A stretch of 64,000 nt of DNA, taken from positions 21,206,948-21,270,947 of the forward strand of contig NC_133532.1 in the NCBI RefSeq assembly GCF_048544455.1. The letters are read 5' to 3'. Made by a program: the position numbers and the translations under genes. The DNA is from Silene latifolia (taxonomy: Eukaryota; Streptophyta; Magnoliopsida; Caryophyllales; Caryophyllaceae). The notes beneath the pieces are model-generated. The model worked only from the letters and a program-made list of their open reading frames with translations, was not told where the DNA came from and did no database searches. Of the stretch, positions 22,144 through 32,406 are shown piece by piece; the first letter of the stretch is position 1; each line of letters opens with the position of its first letter.

Positions 22144-25100
22144 CTATCTCATGGCATCTTCTGCCTCCCATGTAGCTTCCTCGGTCTCGTGGTTAGACCA
22201 AAGGATCTTAAGCAAAACTGTCTCACCACTCCTAGTCTTCCTAACCTTCCGGTCAAGAATCTGCTTAGGTGCCTCACGATATGATAAAGACTCATCCAGC
22301 TCTAAGATCTCTGCCTCTAACACATGTGACGGGTCACTCACATACTTCCGCAGCTGCGATACATGAAACACATTATGCACTCTCTCTAACGCAGCCGGTA
22401 AAGCCAGACGATAAGCAACTTCCCCAACTCGCTCTAAGATCTCATAAGGACCGATGAACTTCTGACTCAGCTTGCCTTTCTTCCCAAATCTCATAACCCC
22501 ACGCATAGGAGACACTTTCAGAAGAACCTTATCCCCAACCTGAAACTCTATATCCCGGCGATGTAGATCTGCATAACTCTTTTGCCTATCCTGAGCTGCT
22601 CTCATCCGTTCCCTGATCATCTTAATCTGTTCGACCATCTCATGTACCATCTCTGGTCCTAGAACCACTACCTCAGCACTGTCGTCCCAACATATCGGAC
22701 TCTTGCATCTCCTCCCATATAAAGCCTCAAACGGTGCCATGCCAATACTAGTGTGATAGCTGTTGTTGTAAGAAAACTCTATCAAATCCAACCTCTGTTC
22801 CCAGCTACCACCAAAGTCCATCACACAAGCTCGTAACATATCCTCAAGAGTTTTGATTGTTCTCTCGATCCCGACCGTCTGTCGCAGGATGAAAAGTCGT
22901 ACTCATCTTCAAAGTTGTTCCCAAAGATTCCTGCAACTCTTTCCAAAACCTTGAGATAAATCTCGCATCTCTGTCAGACACTATGTCCTTAGGGACTCCA
23001 TTTAACTTAAGCACATTCTTCCGATAAGCCATAGCCAATTGTGCTTTAGTCCATGTATCTTTCATTGGCATAAAATGAGCTGACTTGGTCAGTCGATCCA
23101 CTATTACCCATATCATGTTGTTACCCTGTTGACTCTTTGACAAACCCACGATAAAATCCATAGAAATGGATTCCCACTTCCACTCAGGTACCTCCAAAGA
23201 CTGAATCTTACCTTGTGGTCGTCGCTGTTCCCCTTTAACTCTCTGGCATGTCAAACAACGGGCCACAAACTCTGTTGTTTCTTTCTTCATCCCAGGCCAC
23301 CAAAACGTGTTCTTCAAATCCTTGTATAGCTTATCACCGCCTGGATGTACTGAATACGGTGTACAATGTGCCTCTGTCATGATTGTCTTTTTCAGCTCCT
23401 CATCATTAGGGACACACCACCTACCATCGAACCTCAAACTACCATCTGTATGAATGGAGAATCGAGACACTGTCCATTTCTCTACTCCAGCTCTCCACTC
23501 AACCATCTTAGGATCCAAAGCCTGTTTACCACGAATATCCTCATAAAGATCAGGCTGTACCGTCAAATCTCTCACAGCATCTCCTCTCTGCATCATATGT
23601 ATACCAAACTTCCCCACCTCATCTCTCAACCTCATTAAAGATAGAGCTGTGTACACAGGGAATGTACACTCTTCCTACTCAAAGCATCCGCAACAACATT
23701 GGTTTTCCCTTCATGGTAGATAATATCCATGTCATAATCGCCAATCAGCTCCATCCACCTCCTCTGTCTCATGTTCAACTCCTTTTGAGTGAAGATGTAC
23801 TTGAGACTCTTGTAATCTGAAAATACCTTAAAGGTCGCCCCATAAAGGTAATGCCTCCAAATCTTGAGAGCAAACACCACTGCACCTAACTCTAGATCAT
23901 GTGTAGGATAATTTTCCTCATACGGCTTCAATTGCCTAGAAGCATACGCAATCACCTTACCGTTCTGCATCAACACACATCCTAACCCATTCTTTGAGGC
24001 ATCTGTATAAACCTCAAAGTTCTCGATCCCTTCAGGCAATGCTAAGATAGGAGTTGTGGTCAAACGCTCCTTTAATGTTTGGAACGCCTTCTCACAACTC
24101 TCATCCCAACGAAACCTGTTCTCTTTCCTCATCAAAGCTGTCATAGGTCTAGCTATCTTGGAGAAATCTTTCACGAACCGTCTGTAATATCCAGCTAAAC
24201 CCAAGAAACTCCTAATCTCAGCAACATTCTTTGGTGCTTCCCACTTTGTCACTGCCTCAATCTTCACCGGATCCACAGCTACTCCCTCCTTAGAGATCAC
24301 ATGCCCTAGAAAAGCAACTTTCTCTAACTAGAACTCACACTTGGACAGCTTAGCACATAACTGTGCTCCCTTAGAGTCTGCAACACAATCCTCAGATGCT
24401 CCTCATGCTCCTCCTTAGTCTTAGAATAGACTAAGATGTCATCAATAAACACCACCACGAACTTGTCCAAAAACTGTCTGAAGATTCTGTTCATCAAGTC
24501 CATAAACACAGCCGGTGCATTAGATAACCCAAACGGCATCACCACGTACTCATAATGACCATACCTCGACGTGAAAGCGGTCTTTGGTATGTCCATCTCT
24601 CTAATCTTCACCTGATGGTAGCCCGACCTCAAATCAATCTTGGAAAAAGCGATGCACCACTCAACCGATCAAACAGTCATCTATCCTTGGCAAAGGATAC
24701 TTATTCTTCACTTTGTCACTCGATTGGCTCCCCGTAATCTATGCACAACCTCAAACTCCCATCTTTCTTCTTCACAAAAAGAACTGGTGCTCCCTACGGC
24801 GATACACTAGGTCTAATGTATCCCTTCTCTATCAGATCATCTAACTGTTTCCTGAGCTCCTCCATCTCTTTAGGACCCATCCGGTACGGTGCCTTAGAGA
24901 TTGGCCCCCGTCCCCGGTTTCAACTCAACGGTGAAATCTATCTCCCTCTTCGGTGGCAACCCCGGAATCTCCTCTGGAAAAACATCTGCGAACTCTCCCA
25001 CCACCGTATCCGATCAATCGGACTCTCTATCCGGTCATCTCTCACATGGCACAAGATCAAAGGGCACCCCTTCCTCAGATAAGACTTCAAGGTGACAAAG

Positions 25101-25500
25101 TGCAATCAACTTAACTTTGGGTTTGACTAGAAACCCACGATAAGACACACTAACACCCTTAGGCCCTCTCAAAGACACTTTCTTTTGATGACGGTCTATC
25201 TTAGCTTTATACTTTCCTAACCAATCCATCCCGACTATCATCTCAAAACCGTCAAAGGAAACTCTAAAGCAAGTCTACAGCGGATCGACTTGCCCAACTA
25301 TCATAGATACATCTCTAAACAACCTCCCACATGATACGGACTCACCCGAAGGTATAAAAACTTTCTCACTTACAGACTCATACACTCTCAAACCCAACCG
25401 TTTAACATGACTCGAAGATACAAACGATCGAGACGCCCCCGAATCAAACAAAACAAAGGTAGGAATATCGTTAACAAGAAAAGTACCAGTGATAACATGT
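22144..25500 (-). pseudogene. pol: chromovirus pol remnant (PR-RT-RH-INT-chromodomain)
   Basis: Read on the minus strand with frameshifts. The aspartic protease active site DSGAS is at about 25430-25444, followed by MIVGMDWLGKYKA at 25241. RT has GAPVLFVKKKDG near 24780 and [10 protein letters not shown] at about 24430-24450. The RT connection and RNase H (24300-23635) show [14 protein letters not shown] and ADALSRK. Integrase (23656-22844) shows an HHCC-type zinc region (CLTCQRVKG), MDFI and SDRDARF; the frame breaks at the third catalytic residue near 22850 and resumes at 22839 with NNSYHTSIGMAPFEALYGRR. KFIGPYEIL and a chromodomain-like tail (KILWSNHETEEATWEAEDAM) end it. RT is broken by at least two further frameshifts at 24640-24740. 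This is an inactive element; the enzyme order is standard for Ty3/gypsy. Confidence 0.9.
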
Positions 25501-25639
25501 GCATCCTCCTTTTGCTTTCTTGTCCATCATGAATGACTTTCCATCGGTCTTCTCGTCCACCTCCTGGGACAAGATCTTGGCCGATGTGGTCGGCTTAGCA
25601 CCGACCCCGATTGTTGTTGTTGTTCGTAGATGGTTTCGA

Positions 25640-26688
25640 TAAGAATTACCGCCATTGCGGTTACCTCCACCCCGATAGCTCGACTTCCCGGTTAGACCAT
25701 GACCCACAGTACATTTGCTCGCATAACTCGTGCGGGTCCCCGAGAATAGCTCCCCGAGCCGACCCCCGAAAAGCTCCTGGTGCACTCGTGCACTCATGTC
25801 TCTTGTGGCCTACACACCCCACGGCCATAACAGTCATCCCCCAACTACCACTACCACTCACACGGCCACGCCCATAGGAAGCCCCAAAGATCTTTGAATC
25901 CCGACCTTAAGAAAACCCTTAGCTTGAGTGTGGTTGCCTTTCTTGTAACTAGATTGGCCTCCACCCTCACTCTCAGCCTTTCTTTTCTCACTCACTCTCT
26001 CCCGAGCCATCTCAACTTGACCTCTCGGCTCTCCCGGCCCTCTCATAAGCTTCCTTAACATCGGTAAGGACTCCCACGGGTAACTTATCCATAATCTTGG
26101 GTGTCGCCCCTCTCTCAAACCTCGGCGCCGAGTTCTCCTCACTCGGACCCATATCCTCAAAGATACCTAGACTTCTCATTAAACCGCTTGTAATACTCGA
26201 AGAATCGACATATCGATGTCATCTTAAACCCATCAAACTCCTCTCTCGACTTACTCCTCACATGTTCGGTACAAACTCCTTCCTCATAGCTCTCCGAAAC
26301 TCGTCCCCAAGGTATAGCGAGGTAAGCCCTGGTTCGCATACATCTCCCTAACACTCACCTTCACCGTATCCCACCACTTACCAGCTGCGTCCCTCAGGTA
26401 GAACGCAGCTTGTTCTACTCTCATCTCATCAGGACAATGAACCAGGTCCAGAATGTTCTCCATCTCACGATGCCAGTTGTCAAGAAGGTTTGGTTCCCCG
26501 GTTCCCGTGTACTCTTTTGGGTTAAACCTCGCTATATAGAGACTGATCTTAGAGTGATCAACCTCCTTATCCTTATTCACTTTCTTTAAGGCCTCAGTAA
26601 GAGCATCTTGGTGCTCCAACATCTTAACAATATCATCCATATTCATGGTCTCAGCTCTCGCATAGTACGCCTTTCTCTTGGGCGGCAT
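25640..26688 (-). pseudogene. gag: chromovirus gag remnant
   Basis: The natural start is the ATG at 26688 (MPPKRKAYYARAE). The capsid region is recognisable in the first frame (LLDNWHREMENILDLVHC, AAFYLRDAAGKWWDTV), ending near 26300 at a frameshift. It continues in a second frame with RSKSREEFDGFKM and EYYKRFNEKSRYL (about 26260-26157). A third frame carries the basic linker KKGNHTQAKGF (about 25930). The zinc-knuckle region retains GHKRHEC at about 25790-25810. At least three frame changes make it non-functional. Confidence 0.8.
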
Positions 26689-26768
26689 CTTGAAACTATA
26701 TATAAGAAAGGGTAGACATAAACACACGCACTAAAACCTCAAAACACGAAAACAGGCTGCCCAGGACA

Positions 26769-27075
26769 CACTCGATCGAGTGCCCAAACCTACTCGATCG
26801 AGTAAGAGGCTACTCGATCGAGTGCCCATCATACTCGATCGAGTGCCTCGACTCCAGAACCCAAACAGACCTTCTGACCTCTAACATACTCGACCGAGTA
26901 GCCCGGCTACTCGATAGAGTGACCCCCTACTCGATCGAGTGCCCGAGGTACTCGATCGAGTGCCCAAAAACACGATTCTGGATTCAAAATCGTCAAATAC
27001 CCACTCGATCGAGTTAAACCCACTCGACCGAGTATCTCACCTACTCGATCGAGTACCCCCCTACTCGATCGAGTC
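26769..27075. repeat. palindrome array in chromovirus leader (12 units)
   Basis: Twelve 14-mers of type (T/C)ACTCGATCGAGT(A/G) form three blocks of four. Spacers are about 8, 6, 7; then 7, 6, 7; then 5, 7, 6. Linkers of about 40 bp separate the blocks, the first containing ccagaacccaaacaga, which also occurs in the element A LTR linker. The array lies between PBS and gag, ending about 80 bp upstream of the gag ATG in the minus sense. Confidence 0.9.
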
Positions 27076-27545
27076 ATGCTGACTCGCATAAACTACCCGC
27101 ATGTCATCTCACATCTCCCAACATACTAAGCAACATTATAAACGCAACATGTGATATAGCTAAGCATGAAATTCTAAACTTTTCATATAATCAACGAAAC
27201 AGTGATGTCATATTATCAAACGCCACATAGTAATCATCCAACATGATTTTCTATTCCAACAACAGTTCTATATATCTCATCAATCTTTCATTCATATTCT
27301 CAGCCTTCTACTCCAAGCATTCAACAATTACGACATACTTCATCACATCCACACACAAGCTGACACACAACACATACGACTTACCATACACCCCCCATGT
27401 GACCGGTTCAAAATTGTAGGGCGATTTCGCGACTTTAGGACGTCTCCCAAGCCTTTGCATTAGCTCCTACAACCTTTACCCCGGGTTCATTTTAATTGAC
27501 TCCCTATATTCATTTGGTTCATTGGTTACAGGTTTCAGGATCGTC
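27076..27545. other. chromovirus leader between PBS and palindrome array
   Basis: Non-coding leader DNA. Its right end (from 27390, phrase ccccccatgtgaccgg) matches the same position in element A, confirming that the two families are related. Confidence 0.6.
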
Positions 27546-27557
27546 GCTCTGATACCA
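27546..27557 (-). other. primer-binding site of chromovirus (tRNA-iMet)
   Basis: The minus strand reads TGGTATCAGAGC, three bases inside the LTR end at 27561. Identical to the PBS of element A. Confidence 0.9.
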
Positions 27558-28699
27558 TTTTGTAACACCCCCATACTCCAAGTGCCTTACCAGGACCACC
27601 CAGGTATAAGGACGTTACCATCTCGGTTACCCGAGGCAATGATAATCAAATAAACAATAATGAAACAACGTTTAAATAGAAATACTTTAGTGAAAGGTTA
27701 CAATCTCAAAACCAAAACCAAAAGTCCGAATACATGTTTTTCAAACTGATTGTCTACTGATTCAACTGAAATGTTTATGAAAACTACTAAGCTACAGCGG
27801 AAGACTTCTATCATCAGACCGTGGCACATCCCAGCTATCCCAGTACTCAACTCATACCGCTCAATATCCGCTCACCATCCCGAATGGATCACCGCAGGTT
27901 TTAAAACAATAATCGAAATTGACTATTTACATAAACTATATAACCAACGAGAATAATAAACAATACGGCTCATACAATCATACACAATCATCCACTTCAC
28001 TCTATCTCCGTCACCGACCGTCCACTTTGGACCGACCCCGATGGGGGACCGCTGCCGTACCCACCAAATCCCCGCTCATCATACCGAGCGATAACCCTGT
28101 CCCATTAATGTGCACATCCCCTTCCGTGGCGGGTTCCACGAAGGGCGAAACTAGGGCGTGAAGCCACTCCCGCAAGTGACTCCACTCAGCCGAGAACGCA
28201 TCTCGAGAACCATAGACAAACAATCACAATCACAATATCAACAACCGTTTGAATCTATCAACAATGTATAATCACAACCGTCTGAATCAATCAACCACAC
28301 TAACTACAGCACAATCACCACACATTATGTAAGTAATACTGAGTAGGGAAACCCTACCTGGAAAGCACAACAATCAGACGATCTCACAGCTGATATCAAA
28401 AAGCTTCCTCTACGAATCCTCCTCCTAATATACAAACACATAATCACTACCAAGCATACAAACAACAAAAGCCCCCAATCCCCAAATTAGGGTTTAACCA
28501 ACTTTAAAGAAACATCATAAAAATGGTATATAGGTCTTACCCTCGACGCAAGGATCACAACGGTGTAAAGAAAGGTGAAATCCGACCTTCCAAGCTCCGG
28601 GATTTGCCAACAATGCGATTAAAGCTAATAACGTAGTTTGCTTTCTCTTCTCGCAGTGATTAGGTTTTGAAAAGTGATTTAGGAACAATGACGAAAGTA

Positions 28700-28706
28700 T
28701 TATATA
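28700..28706 (-). promoter_or_regulatory. TATA box of chromovirus 5' LTR
   Basis: The minus strand reads TATATAA, 50 bp downstream of the palindrome array. Confidence 0.6.
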
Positions 28707-28757
28707 CTCTAATCGCATTATTAACAAAACCCGAGAAAACAACCCCCGTAAACCGGC

Positions 28758-28906
28758 TACTCGATCGAGTAGCTAAGGTACTCGATCGAGTGCCCCCTTA
28801 CTCGATCGAGTACCCATGTTACTCGATCGAGTACCCAACAGGTCAGAAACTATTTTATTCCGCAGCACGCCCTTACTCGACAGAGTAAGGCCTACTCGAT
28901 AGAGTA
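28758..28906. repeat. palindrome array in chromovirus 5' LTR (6 units)
   Basis: Four 14-mers TACTCGATCGAGT(A/G) with spacers 7, 6, 7, a linker of about 39 bp, then a pair (TACTCGACAGAGTA, TACTCGATAGAGTA) with a 5-bp spacer. The layout is the same as in the element A LTR at 3235-3380. Confidence 0.9.
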
Positions 28907-28936
28907 CCCCAAGACTCATAAATACGTAGTATTATA

Positions 28937-29129
28937 GTGCGAATTTCACCTAACGAATTTCGCACAGCTATTGGGACTGGCTTTTGAGAGGCCAGAACTG
29001 AACATAATTTTCGGGAAGTCACCACAAAAGTTACTGCATCAGATGTAAATGGATATGACTTATGAGTACCTTTTAATTTGAGTGAGAAAGAACAACTATT
29101 TGCAGCTACAGCAATTCTAGTCCTAACCG
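28937..29129 (-). other. host flank with possible coding remnant
   Basis: Between the chromovirus and the LINE. A minus-strand frame stays open across it (about 60 codons, including ANSCSFSLKLKGTHKSYPF and ASQKPVPIAVRN) and runs into both neighbours. I do not recognise the protein. It may be a piece of a host exon or an older transposon interrupted by the insertions. The last 18 bases are the LINE target duplication. Confidence 0.3.
29112..29129. repeat. LINE target site duplication (left)
   Basis: CAATTCTAGTCCTAACCG here is repeated exactly at 29948-29965, after the poly(A) tail. An 18-bp duplication is typical of target-primed reverse transcription. Confidence 0.9.
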
Positions 29130-29947
29130 ACATTAATACCCAACCCCGATCCAGCCCAGTCACCTTCCTTCTCTTGATGTTCGTGACTGGATTGTAAATT
29201 GGATTCTGTACCTATCCGGTCTTGAGGATGGGGTTAATCTCATTTTACACTTTCTCGTGACCTTGGTTAGTCTCTGGACTTTAAGAAATAGCATCCGATT
29301 CAGGGGTGAAGTCTTTAACCCGGATGTCTTCTTCTCCAAGACTCGCCAACTGATTAAAGATATTCTTCAAGCCAATGGTAAGAGTAACAATGATCCTTTG
29401 CATCCGCCTGGTTTTGAGGATGGTGCCCCCGGTTCTTCCGCAGGCGATGATATCGACTCTCAGATGCTCTGTGCGGGACGGCCCTTTTACTGTATCGGAT
29501 GTTTCTCCTCTTGTTCTATGGTACGTATATATGTTGACGCCAGTTGGAAAAAATCGTGCCTTGCGGTTTATGGATGGATTGTCCTTGGGCCTGAAGAGGA
29601 AACTAGATATGAAGGTTTTCTCTGTGGTCGGGCTGAATCTCCTCTTCAAGCTGAAGCACTTGGATTAAAGGAGGCCATCTCCTGGGCACGACAGGCGGGA
29701 TTACTACACGTTGAAGTTTCCTCTGATTGTCTTCCGCTTTTGACGCAATGGATGGGAAAGCAGGAGAAGCATCACCATATTAGGGGCATCTTACATGACA
29801 TTTCTCTTACTTCATCTGTCTTTCATTATTTGTGTTTTAGCTATGTTCGCAGGGACTGTAACTACAGAGCTCATGCCTTGGCAAAACAGGCTATGAGCTT
29901 ACACTAGGAACCTTTCTTCCTAGCTGCCAAAAAAAAAAAAAAAAACA
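29130..29947 (+). mobile_element. 5'-truncated L1-type LINE
   Basis: An 818-bp insertion between perfect 18-bp duplications. It holds the end of an ORF2 with an RNase H-like domain, a short 3' tail with a stem-loop (CTAGGA..TCCTAG, 29905-29924) and an A-rich tail at 29929-29947. Severe 5' truncation is usual for LINE insertions. The intact duplication and open frame suggest a recent event. Confidence 0.9.
29257..29907 (+). pseudogene. LINE ORF2 C-terminal fragment, RNase H-like
   Basis: This frame of 216 codons, also open upstream to the insertion edge, begins inside ORF2 and so has no true start. After an SLWTLRNSIRF segment, typical of the link before RNase H in plant LINEs, it has the plant-type RNase H fold: VDASWKKSCLAVYGWIV, then ESPLQAEALGLKEAI, VEVSSDCLPLL and the C-terminal RDCNYRAHALAKQA. 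These correspond to the conserved D, E, D and final (N..AH.LAK) blocks. It ends in a natural stop 20 bp before the A-tail region. A product is unlikely, as the element is truncated. Confidence 0.85.
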
Positions 29948-29965
29948 CAATTCTAGTCCTAACCG
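29948..29965. repeat. LINE target site duplication (right)
   Basis: Exact copy of 29112-29129, immediately after the A-rich tail. Confidence 0.9.
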
Positions 29966-30013
29966 CGGAATTTTATAGATTCGGTCCCATTCTTGAATTT
30001 CTGAACCGGTACA

Positions 30014-30568
30014 CTAGGTTGCACGGACACTCCTCCTAATCGACTTTCCCGTGTCGGACACCCGTGTCGGACACGACACTCGTCGGACACACGTCAAAAC
30101 GTGTCGGACAGTTGTAAAGCCGTGTCTAACTTTCATCTTTTATTTCAGCACATGTCCGACACGTGTCCATGGTATTTTGAGCCATGTCCATGGTATTTAG
30201 ACACACCTGGCCTCCAAACGGAATCAAGTTGAATTTAAGTTAAATGGCGAGAATTGTTATATGGTTAAATTTGGTGGGGAAATAAGTTGAATTGGAGACA
30301 AATGATGTTATTTAGACTAGTAATGAGATGTCGAAATAGATTGATTATAAGTTGGTTTTGGTTTTGGAAATGAGAATTAGTTATAATTAACGTAAGTTTT
30401 ACTTTCACTTATTTAAATTTAATATTCAATACTTTTTCAAAAATAAAATCACACATATATAACTATAGAATATATATTTTATTAAATTTAAATGCCGTGT
30501 CCCGTGTCCTAAATTTCATGGGATGCCGTGTCACGTGTCCGTGTCGTGTCCGTTTTGATGCAACCTAG
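30014..30568. mobile_element. hAT-type MITE, 555 bp
   Basis: Terminal inverted repeats CTAGGTTGCA/TGCAACCTAG are flanked by CCGGTACA on both sides (30006-30013 and 30569-30576). An 8-bp duplication suggests hAT; as the next base is C on both sides, a 9-bp Mutator-type duplication is also possible. The ends are rich in cgtgtcggacac-type motifs (30045-30110 and 30490-30555) that can pair with each other. No coding capacity. Confidence 0.8.
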
Positions 30569-30924
30569 CCGGTACACACAAAATCTCTATTCCGATCCGA
30601 TTTTGGACCGATGCAAGGCCTACCGGATTTTGATTGAAATGTAGAAGCTAAAAAGGGCATGAGGCCCATGTAAACTTTGAATACACATTTGTAAGTTGGT
30701 AACGTGAAATGGGCGCGATGATTTGAGTCAGTAGTCACACAAATTTCAATTCAAGTTTTTTCAAAAGTAAGAGAGAGAAATACAACTCCCCCTCTCACTT
30801 TTTCCCCTATCCCTTTAATACTATCTCAAAAATCCCCAATTTTTTCAATCCTTCTAAACCCTAACTCTTCCGCCACACACTTTATTCATCTTCCAATCTC
30901 CATTCCTCCATATTTCAATCCAAG
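30569..30924 (+). promoter_or_regulatory. RanGAP promoter and 5' UTR exon
   Basis: Upstream DNA of the RanGAP gene. A GGCCCA (site II type) motif is at 30663-30668, a C/T-rich stretch at 30785-30830 and a telo-box AAACCCTAA at 30856-30864. No clear TATA box was seen. The non-coding first exon should end at 30924 (CAAG before GTACTT). The transcription start is not determinable by eye, but pyrimidine-rich DNA near 30780 is a plausible region. Confidence 0.5.
30856..30864 (+). promoter_or_regulatory. telo-box AAACCCTAA
   Basis: This motif is known in promoters and leaders of plant translation- and growth-related genes. The second host gene in the window has one too (50742-50750). Confidence 0.55.
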
Positions 30925-32396
30925 GTACTTCCGTTTTTGTCTATCTACTTCCTTTTTATCTATTACACCATTTTAATTTTATTTTTCCCCTCTTTTTTCT
31001 GGTATTTTTAGGGTTTTTCGGTTTGTGGACTTTTCGTTTCTTTGATTGAAGCGATTTTTGGCTGCTGATCTGCTGCTTTAGTGTGTTAGTTGCGTGGGTT
31101 TATTTAATTGCTTTTTTTCATGATGAAAGTTGGCTGCTTTGTAAATGTTAGTGTCATAAGACTTTGATTATGCTTATTTTACAAGTCGCTTTTCAATTAA
31201 GTGGAGAATGATTACGCCGAAGCGGTTATTTTTACAAAAGCTTTGTTTTCGTGTTGTTTTTAGAACTCAAAAGGGTAGATGGTGAGTTCTTCATCATATT
31301 TGAGGCGTGGTTTGATAATGTTGTTAGTCTCACTTGACTAAGTTGTGCACTTTGTATGCCATGAAACGGATTCAAATTATCTCATTTACGTGTATGAAAT
31401 CATTTAATAATTCGAGGCGGAATCTGAAGTGAAACATATACAACTCTGAATGATAATTTCTATTTAGTACTGCACTGCTATAGTACAATTAAATGGAACA
31501 GGCAATTTGCTCACTCATCGCCAACACGGTTCTGGTGCTTTATGCTTTTGTTTTTTTTATTATGTCATCCGTATTTGAACAAGTCCGTTGTACGGCATAT
31601 AACTATCCTAAACTATTATACGAGTATTCACTTTTCGACATATAACTATCCTAAACTAATGCTTATGGTCTGTAGCATATACTCTTCAAACATATAATGA
31701 GTGGTCTACACCTATGTACGGCTGCAAGTGTCGGAAAAGACACGTTGACAGAGTGTCGAATACGTTATTTTTCGCAAAGGTTTTTATTTTGTGGTCTAAA
31801 ATGAAGTGTCGAATTGGCGTGTTATGTCGTGCCGGACATGCGACCGAATTGTAGGGTCAGAGTAACATAGGTCTACACTTAACAGCTGTCAAAAGTTAAA
31901 ACATGGAGCTTAATACTCTACTAGGGCCTAGTTTAAATAGCCACAAGGCGCAAGGTGCACGGTGAATGTGCATGCCTCATGTGTATGAGCCCCTCCTGTT
32001 AGTCTTGTGCATGGAGTCACTTTAAGCAACAGGGTTACTAACAGTTACTGTGTCTTTTTACGTTTTTTTTTTCCTTTAGAGTGCTTTGTCCTTGGACTGG
32101 CCTTTTCATTTTATATGAAAGGGTACTGAGTGTTTGTCTTTCCTTAAGAGTGCTCTACTAGTCACAGCCTTGACAGAGCTTTCAGTTGAGGGAAGTATTT
32201 GTCTTTTTCTCTGCCGCTGTAGACGTAGGATTCAAAATGAAAAACTATTCATACTTGGAGAAAAAGAGAGAAAGAAATCATGATAGCACGCATAATTCAC
32301 ATCTTAAATGTTATTGCTTCCATTTCCTATTAAAACACAATTCATTCTATTTTTGTGGTGATCGTGCTGGTAACAGAAAGTGTCCTGTTTTGACAG
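30925..32396 (+). other. 5' UTR intron of RanGAP gene
   Basis: The donor is CAAG|GTACTT at 30925 and the acceptor TTTTGACAG|GTAT at 32396. The 1472-bp intron is T-rich. Around 31725-31850 it carries gtgtcgga/gacacg-type motifs resembling the MITE at 30014-30568, possibly a diverged relative. An upstream in-frame ATG-like start at 32380 lies inside the intron and is not used in this model. Confidence 0.65.
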
Positions 32397-32406
32397 GTAT
32401 ATTGAA

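Larger units (their letters stand above)
17989..28936 (-). mobile_element. Tekay/Del-like chromovirus, decayed
   Basis: A minus-strand Ty3/gypsy element. In minus order: 5' LTR (28936-27561), iMet PBS (27557-27546), a leader with a palindrome array, gag remnant (26688-25640), pol remnant (25500-22144), an untranslated stretch containing a nested solo LTR (21926-19166), polypurine tract (19110-19097) and a 3' LTR cut short at 17989. A chromodomain-like end after the integrase, together with the iMet PBS, points to a chromovirus, most like Tekay/Del. Several frameshifts and stops make it inactive. Without the nested insert it would be about 8.2 kb. Confidence 0.85.
27561..28936 (-). mobile_element. 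5' LTR of chromovirus
   Basis: A 1376-bp LTR with left terminus TGTAACACCCCC; the right terminus is ATTATA where the other copy has ATTACA, so the terminal CA has mutated. In minus order: palindrome array (28906-28758), TATA box (28706-28700), then R-U5. Close similarity to 17989-19096 indicates that the pair belongs to one element. Confidence 0.9.

Noticed and set aside
24741..25095. Plus-strand ORFs over the RT region
   Set aside because: Shadow of the minus-strand pol; the minus reading has clear RT motifs.
22144..26688. Possibility that the chromovirus is still active
   Set aside because: At least three frame changes in gag, two in RT and one at the integrase active site, plus a truncated LTR.
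32380..32406. Upstream in-frame start giving a RanGAP nine residues longer
   Set aside because: It lies before the TTTTGACAG acceptor at 32396, so within the intron; plant RanGAPs begin shortly before the WPP motif.
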